DNA from: a virus
DNA length: 64,000 nt
Virus record (IMG/VR): IMGVR_UViG_3300021139_001382
Span: 1 to 64,000 of that record
Reading direction: 5' to 3' (one strand)
The translations under genes and the position numbers were made by a program. Positions 8,159 through 20,500 of this stretch are shown here, one piece after another (position 1 is the stretch's first letter; each line of letters opens with the position of its first letter). A model generated the notes under the pieces. The model did no database searches. It was not told where the DNA came from and was given only the letters and a program-made list of their open reading frames with translations.

Positions 8159-11100
8159 ATGGCTACCTCATCAAGACAAAGTTCACTTTTCGGTGTCAAT
8201 GACTGGAAGGCCCTGTACCAAACATTCCGTGAAGCGGATTTTAAATCGTATGATTATGAAACATTACGAAAGAGTTTCATCGACTACCTTCGATCTTACT
8301 ATCCAGAAACGTATAACGACTACATCGAAAGCTCAGAGTTTATCGCCTTAATGGACGTGATGGCGTTCATGGGTCAAGGTCTTGCTTTCAGAAACGATCT
8401 GAATACACGTGAGAACTTCATTGACACAGCAGAACGTAGAGACTCCGTTGTAAAACTTGCTAATCTTGTCAGCTATGTCGCTAAGAGAAACCTAGCAGGT
8501 CAAGGCTATCTCAAAGTGACAAGTATTCAGACTACACAGAACATCACAGACCTGAACGGTTACAACCTGTCTAACTTAAACGTTCTTTGGAACGATCCTG
8601 CCAACGCAAACTGGCTTGAACAATACAACACAATCATCAACGCTGCGCTGATCAACACACAACGCGTGGGTCGCCCGGGTAATTCAGCACAGATTTTAGG
8701 TATCAAGACAGACGAATACGCGCTGCAAATACCTCAGACTAACTTCCCAGTCGTGGCATTCTCGTCAACAGTAGACGACGGAGCTATGAACTTTGAATTA
8801 GTAAGTACGACCAGCGTAGGTACCGACTACATTTATGAGATTCCGCCGGGCCCAACTAGCAGATTTAACATGTTGTATCGCAACGATAAGTTGGGATACG
8901 GCAGTCCCAACACAGGATTCTTCTTCTACTTCAAACAAGGTCAGTTGCAGAACTATGACTTCAATTTGGCGCAACAAATATCTAATCAAGTAGTCGGTGT
9001 GGGCGAGATCCAAGGTGTCAATAACTCTGATACTTGGTTGTATCAACTATCAGCTTCTAACGGTTTACCTACTCTATGGAATCAAGTGGAGAATGTATAC
9101 GCTGATGCATATCTACAAACAACTTCAGGTAGTCGTAAAATATTCGCCACAGTATCCGGCTTCAATGATCAAGTAAGCTACACGTTTGGTGACGGCGTAT
9201 TCTCGGAGATTCCAGTCGGAACTTTCAGAGCATATGTTCGCGCCGGCAACGCGCTGACCTACACTATCGATCCTACAGAGATGCAGGGTGTCAGTGTTTC
9301 GATACCATACACCAGTCGTTCAGGACGAGCAGAAACATTGACAATGACACTGGATCTTCAGGTTCCAGTATCTAACGCGCAAGCAAGAGAGACCCTGGCC
9401 AGCATTAAGCAACGCGCTCCGACTCGTTACTATACACAGAACAGAATGGTTAATGGCGAAGATTACAATAACTTCCCGTACACGCTGTACAGTTCGATTA
9501 TCAAGAGCAAGGCGATCAATCGTAGCTCAGTTGGTGTTTCTCGTAACCTTGACTTGCTTGACCCTACCGGCAAGTATTCAAGCACGAACTCGTTTGCAGC
9601 AGATGGCGCCCTGTACCAAGACGATACCAACGGCAACGTGCTAGAAACTATCACCAGTTCTGGAAACATCATCACGTTCCTTACTGATACTCTTGCTGCT
9701 ATTCTTGCTGGCAGCAGAGCAGCACAATACTATTCGCAAAACTACACGCGCTATCCTGTGAACACTGCATCAGGTGATGGCACTGTATACTGGCAGGGCA
9801 GCACAGTTGATGCGAATAGCCTTACGGGATACTTCTTCAACTTAGTTGGTTCAGCGAATACTCCGATAGCTACTGGTACATATTCTACTCATAACGCGAA
9901 GTATATTACCAATGGAGCGATGATTAAATTCACTGCTCCGCCCGGCTATTACTTCGACACTAATAACAGACTGGTGTCTGGTATCGCCGGACCGTCTAAT
10001 ACAACTTACATATGGACTAATGTGTTAAATGTTATAGGTGATGGGTATAATAATGCTCTTGGTGCATTTGCTAATGGAACAGGTCCAATCACACTTAATG
10101 GATTTGTTCCTACTCGCGCAATACTAACTACTATTATTCCTGCGTTTGATAATTCACTGCCTAACTCAGTAATCCAAGAATGTATCATCCGAATGGAATT
10201 ACAACAAAGTTTCTCTCTGGTGTTTGACAACTCATTAACCATCGCACAAGACCGCTGGAGTATTTCTACTTATGATGTCCCGGGCTTCTTTGTTAATCTA
10301 TTAAGCTTGGGTGGCAACAGATATTCCGTATCATACCAATCCCTGGCATATTACTTTGGAAGTGTAGCTGACACCCGATTTTCGTTCGAAACAGGAAAGT
10401 TGGTATATGATCCGCTGTCTGGTAAGATATTGCAAGACTTCACTAATGTCCTCACTAGTAATACGCAGCCAGGGTCTACTTATCCGATGTCAAGAGATAT
10501 TAAGGTGTCCATCATAGGACAGACCGTAGAATCAGACGGTTATGTTAATGATTTTGAAGTCGAAGTGGCAAGTATAGATGTGAACAACAGAACACTCATT
10601 CAGAACCCTGATTTCTTCGAGGAAGTAACGGGGTATGTAACTGGTAAAACTAACATTGGCATTTACGCTTTCTTTGAACTAGTTGAAGATGCAGTTAATC
10701 TGTCAAGATATCAGCTTATTGCATCGTCACTTGTGTCGTATCAATACCCAAACATCACTCAAATAGAAGTTGTGAAGTATGAGTATCCGCTTGGTCAACT
10801 ATTCTACGCATACACAGAGAACAAGTTCTACACCACCGTGCAGAATAACGCAGTACAAACAGTATATTACACTCTGGTTGAGCAACTGCAATACTCAACA
10901 AAAGCAGGACGCCAAGGCCTGGCGTTCCAATATCGTCATAACTCAAACAACACGACACGTATTGATCCTGCTACAACTAACATCATCGACCTGTATCTCG
11001 TCACGCAGGCATACTACACTGCATATCGCAACTGGATTCAAGACACAACGAACACAATCGTCAAACCCACAGTCCCGACGATTAATGAATTGAATCAGGC

Positions 11101-11533
11101 ATACAACAAGGTTCAAGATTATAAGATGTTGAGCGACAGTGTTATTATGAACAGCGTAATCTTTAAGCCGTTATTCGGCCCTAAAGCGGACCCTGCATTG
11201 AGAGCAACGATTAAAGTCATCAAGACAACGTTCACCAGCGCAAGTGACAGTGAAATAAGAAGCGCCACGTTGACAGCGATGAACACATATTTTGACGTTA
11301 ACAATTGGAACTTTGGTGACACGTTCTACTTCTCTGAGTTGAGCGCATACCTTCATGCAAACATAGGTGAGCTTGTAAGTTCAGTTGTATTGGTGCCCAA
11401 TGATCCAACAATGTCATTTGGTGATCTATATGAAATCAAGGCGGCACCGTATGAAATATTTGTTAATGCTGCAACTGCTAACGATGTGGTTGTTATTGCT
11501 GCTTTAACTTCCGCCGAATTACAGATAAGATAA
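8159..11533 (+). CDS. 6: Baseplate wedge protein gp6-like
   Basis: 1,124 residues against 660 for T4 gp6. The N-terminus is characteristic: SYDYETLRKSFIDYLRSYYP, then IESSEFIALMDVMAFMGQGL and a helix containing NTRENFIDTAERRDSVVKLA. gp6 forms the wedge dimer ring that clamps the tail and starts sheath contraction. The middle (about residues 330-450) carries a baseplate-J-like region with FGDGVFSEIPVGT and an RAPTRYYTQNRMVNGEDYNN stretch. The extra length lies in the middle and C-terminal half. Its own late promoter-like element and ribosome site precede it. Confidence 0.85.
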   Translation: MATSSRQSSLFGVNDWKALYQTFREADFKSYDYETLRKSFIDYLRSYYPETYNDYIESSEFIALMDVMAFMGQGLAFRNDLNTRENFIDTAERRDSVVKLANLVSYVAKRNLAGQGYLKVTSIQTTQNITDLNGYNLSNLNVLWNDPANANWLEQYNTIINAALINTQRVGRPGNSAQILGIKTDEYALQIPQTNFPVVAFSSTVDDGAMNFELVSTTSVGTDYIYEIPPGPTSRFNMLYRNDKLGYGSPNTGFFFYFKQGQLQNYDFNLAQQISNQVVGVGEIQGVNNSDTWLYQLSASNGLPTLWNQVENVYADAYLQTTSGSRKIFATVSGFNDQVSYTFGDGVFSEIPVGTFRAYVRAGNALTYTIDPTEMQGVSVSIPYTSRSGRAETLTMTLDLQVPVSNAQARETLASIKQRAPTRYYTQNRMVNGEDYNNFPYTLYSSIIKSKAINRSSVGVSRNLDLLDPTGKYSSTNSFAADGALYQDDTNGNVLETITSSGNIITFLTDTLAAILAGSRAAQYYSQNYTRYPVNTASGDGTVYWQGSTVDANSLTGYFFNLVGSANTPIATGTYSTHNAKYITNGAMIKFTAPPGYYFDTNNRLVSGIAGPSNTTYIWTNVLNVIGDGYNNALGAFANGTGPITLNGFVPTRAILTTIIPAFDNSLPNSVIQECIIRMELQQSFSLVFDNSLTIAQDRWSISTYDVPGFFVNLLSLGGNRYSVSYQSLAYYFGSVADTRFSFETGKLVYDPLSGKILQDFTNVLTSNTQPGSTYPMSRDIKVSIIGQTVESDGYVNDFEVEVASIDVNNRTLIQNPDFFEEVTGYVTGKTNIGIYAFFELVEDAVNLSRYQLIASSLVSYQYPNITQIEVVKYEYPLGQLFYAYTENKFYTTVQNNAVQTVYYTLVEQLQYSTKAGRQGLAFQYRHNSNNTTRIDPATTNIIDLYLVTQAYYTAYRNWIQDTTNTIVKPTVPTINELNQAYNKVQDYKMLSDSVIMNSVIFKPLFGPKADPALRATIKVIKTTFTSASDSEIRSATLTAMNTYFDVNNWNFGDTFYFSELSAYLHANIGELVSSVVLVPNDPTMSFGDLYEIKAAPYEIFVNAATANDVVVIAALTSAELQIR

Positions 11534-11536
11534 GTA
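11529..11536 (+). promoter_or_regulatory. Possible late promoter element GATAAGTA
   Basis: Lies 26 nt before the start of the giant gene, the same spacing as the other TATAAATA-like elements, but with two differences from TATAAATA. It overlaps the end of the gp6-like gene. Confidence 0.3.
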
Positions 11537-11554
11537 TACTAAAGAGAAACATAT

Positions 11555-14500
11555 ATGGCAACAAGAATCCGAACTTTAAATTTTCTGCCAGAGATTTTTA
11601 AAACACTTACCAACTCACAGTTTTTAAACGCCACGCTAGATCAGATCGTAGATCAGCCTAACTTGGAGCGAATTCAGGGTTATATTGGTAGCAAGTTGGG
11701 GTATGGAATAAATGCTAAGAACAACTATGTAACTGAGCCGACAAAGACCCGTACTGATTATCAACTTGATCCGGGCGTTGTGTTCCTTAAAAACGGTACG
11801 GGTACCTCACAAGATTTTATCAGCTACCCAGGTATTATCGATGCTCTTGCACTTGAAGGCGGCGTCACCAATAATAACAGCAGACTATTCAACGGGCAGT
11901 TCTATTCATGGGATTCGTTTACTGACTTAGATAAGATCATCAACTTCAATCAGTATTACTGGTTACCAGAGGGTCCGGCCCGAGTTAGCGTTTATAATTC
12001 TACAGTTTATAGTGAATCAGCATATATCGTAACTGATGTAGTTAATGGCTACAATATAACCGTCGACAGTCAAGCGCAGGGGGTGACCAATCCCACTATC
12101 ACTTTGTTACGTGGAGGAACCTATACGTTCGCCGTCAATCAAACCGGTCAGTTTTGGATTCAAGGCGAGCCCGGCGTTACTGGATATAGCTCCTCACAAA
12201 CAAACGTGCAGACCAGAGATGTTTTTGGAGTGGATAACAACGGTTCACAAACTGGATTTGTAACATTCAACGTACCTACTAAAAATGCACAAGACGAATA
12301 CAATTTTCCCGGCAACAATTTTGTTGATGTGGTTAGCACACTACCGTATGATCAAATTAATGGTGCTTTAGTCAGCGAACTAGTAAACATAGATGGTATA
12401 ACTGCATTGAATGGATTGACATTGATGTTCTATGATACAGGAGTTGCCAGCGAACAGGGATTCATTTCTACCTTCTATGATACTACAACATTTGATCAAA
12501 TTGATCCGGCATTGGTTGACGGATTTGGTAACTATGATGGCGGATACTATACGGACGTAAGTGCTACATTTTACACAATAACCTATATAGGCGATGTGGG
12601 CAGTCAAACAATACGCCTAGTCGAATCCGGCTCTATCCCCACGAATCAAAAAATCACAGCATCATTTGGTAATGAATGGATCAGTAGAAACTTTTATAGG
12701 AACACTTCCGGCACAGTATCATTGATTCCATACTTGAGTGCTATTTTAGATACGTTGTATTACCAAGACGGAACAACGGCAAACAAGGTTGGCCAAATTA
12801 AGATTATTGACAGCAATGTTACTAATACTCTTGATATTCTAACTGAAGTTTTGGGACAAAAAACATTCACATCATCAGATGGGGTTGCGTTCACTAACGG
12901 TCTTCGGGTCGTCTTTTCCGGGGACGTTTATCCTACAAGTTATAAGAATGTTCCGTTTTATGTAGAGGGAGTTGGCTCTGCTATTGAATTAATCCTTGTT
13001 GATGATCTTATTGCACCGGAGTTATTCAGTGCCGCCGGCACTGATATACCATTCGACACACTTGCATACGATATAGGAAACTTTGACAGCAGCCTGTATG
13101 TACCGGTTACTCCTGATTATATTACGGTGTCCAGAAATGCTATTAACAAAAATGCATGGTCAAGGAGTAACAGATGGTTTCATATAGATGTAATTACTGC
13201 TACAGCAACATACAACGACAATCCTGATCTAGTTAGTCTATATGCTACTGCTGCTAACAAAGCAAAACGTCCTATCATAGAGTTTTATCCTAACCTTCGC
13301 ATGTTTAACTCCGGGGTCGTTGGTAAGGCTCCAATTGACTTTATTGATTTCAAAACGCAGGACGCATTCTCATTAGTCGCTGGCCAGGAACATTACTACC
13401 CTGATATTGAGGTATATACTGGTTACGCAGCATCAATTGCAGCAGTGTCGATTTCCACTGTTGCTGCATCATCACTTGTTGTCGGTACATATTATAGCAT
13501 AAGTGCATTGGGTGACACGAATTGGAATGCAGTGGCAGGAACCTCAGGTGAAACATTCGCCGCAAACCAAGTCATATTATGTAAAGCAACGGGTTCAGGT
13601 ACCGGCACTGGTATACCAGTGTCAACTACAGTGAGTGTGTTAACATCTGACATTACGGGAACATTTCAAGTAGGTCAGTATATAACAGATTCGACAAATT
13701 TACTTCCAAGAAATGCCTATATAACTGATATCACTGGTACAACTTCATTAACTATTACAGTCGCTTGGTCAACTCCTGTGGGGGTAGGCTCCTCTGCAAG
13801 TGCCTCGCTCGTAGCCTCTGATACAACAAATGACAACTTTTCTTTATTCGAGGGTTCCCGTATTGTTTTCGCTGCTGATACAAATGATGAAGTTCGTAAT
13901 AAGATATATGTTTCCCGTTTCTCATCTATCACCCCGACCTCAACTCCGGTAATCACATTATCAGATGCAGATGACAGCGTTGTTCTTGCCGACAACCAGA
14001 CAGTTGCGTTCCGTGGATTCGAAAACACCGGTAAGAGTTTCTACTTCAATGGGTCTAAGTGGATTTCTGCTCAACAAAAAATAACCGTCAATCAGCCACC
14101 GTTGTTCGATATATTCGATGACAACGGTATAAGCTTCGGTGACCCTGATTATTATATCGGAACATCGTTCACTGGCACTCCGCTGTTAGCGTATGGTATT
14201 GGCTCGGGATTAGATGACATTATTCTTGGGTTCCCAGTACGATATAGCTCAGTTAATAATGTCGGTGACATAAGTTTTGATGTGTCTCTAAACTTGGATA
14301 CATTTAACTATGTTCAAGGATCGTCTCCCATCACACAAAATATTAATACAGGTTATGTTTACAACTACACTTCGTTGACAGAGCATGTTCGTCAGTTGGG
14401 ATGGCAAACCGCTATTGCACCTAGTGTGCAATATCAGGTGTTTGAGTTCCAATATCTGGAGTCAGCCCCGGTAACTACGTTCATCTGCGATGTAGCAATG

Positions 14501-17500
14501 AACAGTAATAACACTTGGCCTGCTATTCAACTATATGTAAACAATGTGTTACAACCAGCAAGTAGTTACTCAACTTCTACTACTGACACGACTACTATAG
14601 TTTTGTTCACTCCAACTTCGCTTGTTGATAATGTTATTCAAATCATGTTGTTAAGCGACCAAGTAAGTAAAACTGCTTACTACGGCATTCCTACGAACCT
14701 GAATAACAACCCCCTGAACGCTGACGTAACAACAGTTAACGTTGGTGATATCAGACGACAGTATCAAAGCATATTCCAGAACAACGTGAACATCACTGGA
14801 ACAATGTTTGGTTCTAACAACTACAGAGACTCTGGTAACGTAGTCCCTTACGGCAGCAGCATAATTCAAAACAGCGCGTCACTTGTCCTGCCAGGTGCGT
14901 TCCTGCGTAATCAGAATCATAATCTGTTTAACTCGTTGCTATTCAACAGCAGAGAATATATCACATTCAAGACATTGTTAGTTAACACTGTTAACAGCAC
15001 TGAGTATTCAGTGTATCAATCAGCCGCATCGATGCTTGATGATGCGCTGGATCAAATCACCGCGGCCAAGACTGATTCTAATTCATTCTTCTGGAGCGAC
15101 ATGTTGCCTTCAAAAGCAGCATACATCAGCAATAACTACTCATTCGCCAACTCGCTTGATACTAGTATCTTCCCGTTAAGCAGAGTATATGATTTTGCTC
15201 AAGCTAACTACTACGGCGTTCTTGTCTATCTGACAAGAACAACTGACAATCTTACCCAAGTTACTCAATTGTTGCTGAACGTTGATTATACGATCAGCCC
15301 TGATAGTCCTGCGTTGACTATTCAAAAGGAGCTGTTGCCAGGTGATCTGATCAACATCAGAGAATACAATCAGACGTACGGTAGCTATGTGCCGAATACT
15401 CCTACTAACTTAGGACTATACCCGTCGACCATCCCTTCAGTTGCTTTAGACAGCAACTATTCGCAACCAACATACTTTATTGTTGGTCACGACGGATCGT
15501 ATAACAAGTTGTATGGTGCGTATGATCCTGTTACGGGCCGGCTAATCGATTTCAGAGACCAAGTGCTTCTTGAGTTCGAAAAACGCATCTACAACAATCT
15601 AAAGATCAGTGCGGCTATTCCTATTAAGGAATATGAAGTTCTGCCCGGCTTCTTCAGAGATACCGGCTACAGCTATGATGAAATTTTAGAAATTTATTCT
15701 GAGAGTTTCCTCAATTGGGTGGGACAAAACAGAATTGATTACAAGAAACAGTTTTATAGTTCAACCAACGAGTTCACCTACAACTACTACCAATCCGGTA
15801 ATAAGATTAACAAAGAAGTTATTCAGCCGGGTTACTGGAGAGGTGTTTACGAATATTTCTACGACACCTGCAACCCTGATACTGCACCTTGGGAAATGCT
15901 CGGTTTCACCAATCAACCTACTTGGTGGGAAACTAGATACGGCCCTGCTCCATACACCAGTGATAACTTGGTTCTGTGGAATGATCTGGCACAAGGCATC
16001 GATTGGAATAATGGCACTCCTGTTGTCATCACGCAAGCTATTCGACCAGAGTTATTACAAGTTCTGCCAGTAGACACTGCTGGTAATCTTGTGTCGCCTT
16101 TTGTTTCAATTGTTGGCAACTACGCTGATTACACCTTTCAGAATGATTGGAAAGTTGGCGATATGGGCCCGGCAGAGTTAAGCTATCGTCGCAGCAGTTC
16201 GTGGCCTTTCGATCTGATGCGTATACTTGCGCTGACTAAGCCCGCAGAGTTCTTCAACCTCGGTGTTGATCTTGACAACTACAAATACAACGAAGAATTC
16301 GGCCAGTATCTGGTCAATGATCGTAGTCACCTCAAGCTAAGTGACATAGAGATTTACGGCTCGGGCACGGCCAAGACAAGTTATATCAACTGGATCGTTG
16401 ACTTTGAAAAACAAGTCGGCGTTGATGCCACACAAAATATTAAGGATCTGTTCAGCAATATCGATGTGCGTTTGGTTTACAGACTCGCGGGATTCAGCGA
16501 TAAGGATATGTTGAAGTTCTATGTTGAAAAGGGAACACCTAACAGCAAGAACAGTTCGCTGCTGATCCCTGATGAAAGCTATTCAGTTCTTCTGTATGAC
16601 AACCAACCGTTCAAGCGCATTATTTATAGCAGTGTTATCGTTCAGATCACTACTCACGGCTATAAGGTATACGGCAACTCACAAACTAAAGCATATTTCA
16701 CTGTGCTGAAGCCAAAGATCAATGGCAACTACGCTGAAGTTAAAATAGAAAAGTCTAGTGTGCAAGTCGCAAACGATTACTTCGATACTGCGGTAGTAGT
16801 CCCGTACGGTACCGAGTTCGTCTCCGTACAAGAAGTTGCTCAGTTTCTGGAAAGCTATGGCAGATACTTAGTATCACAGGGCGCATTGTTTGAACAGATT
16901 GAAAGCGGTATCGTAGTCAACTGGCGTCAAATGGTTGCTGAGTTTGTTTACTGGTCACAAACAGGATGGGAGATTGGCAGCATTGTCAACATCAACCCTG
17001 CTGCCACACTATTGACAATCAACAAAGACAGCAACATTGTTCAGCCTCTGACTCTGCACAAACATAACTTCATACTGAATCAAAATCTGTACCCAATCGC
17101 CTCTACGGATCTGTCCGTAGTTCGTGATGGTACTTTGTTCACTGCTACCCCGCTGAACCCGAATGATACCGTTGCTTACGGACAGTTCAACATCAGCAAC
17201 TTTGAACACGGTATCGTGTTTGATAACGTTACTCTGTTCGATGATATCATTTACAATCTTACTACTGGTCTGCGCCAAAATAGAATCGTAGTCAAGGGAT
17301 CCAAGACGGCAGAATGGAACGGCACGATTGATACTCAGGGCTTCATTCTGAATCAAGATAACATTCAAGAGTGGAACAAAGAGTCGAAATATACTACTGG
17401 TTCTATAGTCAAGTATAAAAACAAATACTGGATTGCGGTGAAGATTGTTCAGGCGTCAGAACTATTTGATGAGCAATACTGGAAACAAACTGATTACAAT

Positions 17501-20500
17501 GAAATTCAAAAGGGCCTGCTACCTAACCCAAGCACCAGATCGTATGAAAGCACTCTATATTACGATGTGAATACTGCTAACCTTGAGAGCGATGCTGATC
17601 TTCTTAGCTTCTCCTTGATAGGCTATCGTCCAAGAGGCTATATGGCTATCGCAGACCTGACTGATATTACTCAAGTCAACGTCTATAAGAACCTTATTAA
17701 GAACAAGGGAACGCTGAACGCGGCCAGCGTGTTCAAAGGCGCGCAACTTTCACAAGGCAGCATTGATTACGACATATACGAAAACTGGGCAATCAAGTCT
17801 GGCGAGTTCGGCGGCGTACTTAACAGCAACTTCATTGAGTTTAAATTAAACGAGAGCCAACTTACTGGTAACCCTAGTATTGTGGGATTAACTGCAAGTG
17901 ATGATACAATTGGAGTTCAACAAGAAGTACAGATGTATTCTCTTTACAACTATGGCAGGGTAGTTACTGATCCAAATGTGTTGCCACTGAGCGATAATGC
18001 ACCGTCGTCAGTATTCCCCGACGCTGGCTACGTGAACTTCAATGATGTGAAAATGTCATCGTATTTCTACTCCGGTCTACCAAATGCAGTTGATATCAGC
18101 GGCACGACTGTTCCTCTGTCAGAGCTATATGTCAGAGATTATGTCTGGATTGCTAATCAACAAGGTACATGGCAGACATATACCCCTTCATCACTAGGAC
18201 AAGTTGTCTATGCAAAGAACAATCTGAACAGCACAGTAACAATCACGTTTAGACAGTTACATAATTTAGCTAAGTATCAGTCGTTTGCCGTGGTGAATTT
18301 CAATCAAAACATTGACGGTTATTATATCGTTGCGTCTATAGTTGATCCCTACAGCGTGACAATTGGGCTAAATCTTAACCCTAATATTACTTCTGTAACT
18401 GGGCTAGGAACTGGATTTAAATTCCAATCGCAACGTGTTGCAACACCGAATAAGATTGATACTCTGCCGCTACTCGATAGTGAGTTCACTAAGAATAAAG
18501 TTTGGGTCGATACAAACTCTGATGGAAACTGGGCAGTGTACCGTAAAGGTATTAACTATTCGTTTGACACAGCGATAACTAAAACTGCAACAGGATCGCT
18601 AGGCAGCGCAGTTGCATATACCCCTCTACTTGGATACCTAATCAGTGATGCTGAAGTTGGCCAGGCATATCGTTACACATACAATGCGCTGACACTCGGA
18701 TATGATCTAGTAGGAACATTACCAGTAACACCTCGCCCATCGTTCGGCGCAGCAATATCGTATGCTGACGATATCTTTGCGATATCAGAACCAACTGGCG
18801 GAACTGCTGCGGTCCTTATCTACAAGTTATTCTCGACTACCACGAATGATGATCTTGTTCTGCAACAAACAATACTGGCACCGAGTGGAACAACTAACTG
18901 GGGTAGTGCAACTGCTATCTCAGGTGATAAGAAATGGTTGTACATTTCCGATATCGTCAATAACAGTGTCCGCGTTTATCGTCTGTCAGCAGTGACCGAT
19001 CTACCTGCTACTGCTTTGTCTGCTGGAAGAACATATGCGATTTCTACTTTAGGTAACACTGATTGGAATGTTCCTGCAGGAACATCAGGTATCGTGTATG
19101 AAGTTGGTTCAATGTTCACAGCGACAACAACTGGTACTGGTACTGGAACCGCGAATGATATTACATATGAAGCAGCACACATCATCGACGGCGATGCGCT
19201 GGCACTAACAACATCGGGTGACAACTTTGGTTACTCGTTGTCAACTGATTACTACGGTGATACTCTGGTAGTAGGCACCCCAGACAAAAACTCTGGCACG
19301 TTAGATAACTGGGGTTATACTCATGTGTTCAACCGCACTGTCCAGAATGTAGAAGCACATTACAATACTCAATCTGATATACCTCAGACATTTACTATAG
19401 CATGGGACACTACTTTAGAATATACTTCAACTACGGTAACTGCGACATCTGCATCAACCAACTTGATTACATGTAACAGCACCGTAGATTTTGTTGTAGG
19501 CATGCCAGTGATATTCTCGGGAACAATTATTGTGGATTGCGGAATCTCAGCGAATAAAGTTTACTACATAAAAACAGTGACTCTTCCGCTAGACGGAACG
19601 TTTACTATTTCTGAAACGCGCGGCGGTGCAGTCGTGCAACTAACTACACGAACAGGTGCATTTACTGTTACGGTCCAATCAACTCCATTGTATGTAAGTG
19701 TTAACGGAACATTGTTAACTGATGATGGATACGCTGTAATCAACAATGTTCTTAATGTAATCACTCCGATCATCGCCGGCGATATTGTTAACGTAAGCAG
19801 TCTGAATTTTGTACTGATACAAACATTGACAACAGAGACAACTCCGCGGACCGGTGTTCAGTTCGGGCTGTCAGTTGACACTACCACTCACGCCAGTGAA
19901 ATATTAGTGGGTGCGCCTTTTGAGTTGAACAGTCAACAAACGAATAATCAAAACATCGAAGGTGCTGTTTACAGATTTACCAATGGTGGTGCTAATTACG
20001 GCATGATCATCGGCACGGAAGATTGCATTATCGCATCACCCATCACTATTCTGCTTAATGGGTATACAGTCTCGTTGCCGATCGGTGATGCTACTTTAGC
20101 AGCAACGGTTATTAATAATACGCACATTATAAATGTGATTGCAGCAGCATCAGATAACAAACTTGTTATACAGTTGATAGACACCACATTGTCAACTCCT
20201 AATAATAAACTTATTCTGTCTGTGCTAGATCAAACTTCGCTTACTCAACTAGGTATAACGATCTACACGCAAACTCAGGTCATCAATGACCCGCATGAAG
20301 GCGGAAGAACGCAGTTCGGCTCAGTCGTCAAGTTCAATGAGTTTGGTTCGTTCGTGACTAGTGCACCGGCCGCAACCCGTTTCGGGGCAACTACGTTCGA
20401 CTTCACGGATGATGAGACTGACAACGATACGGTGTTTGATAACAACGCCACACAATGGATTGACACATTTGCTAATGCAGGTGCGGTCTATATGTTTGAC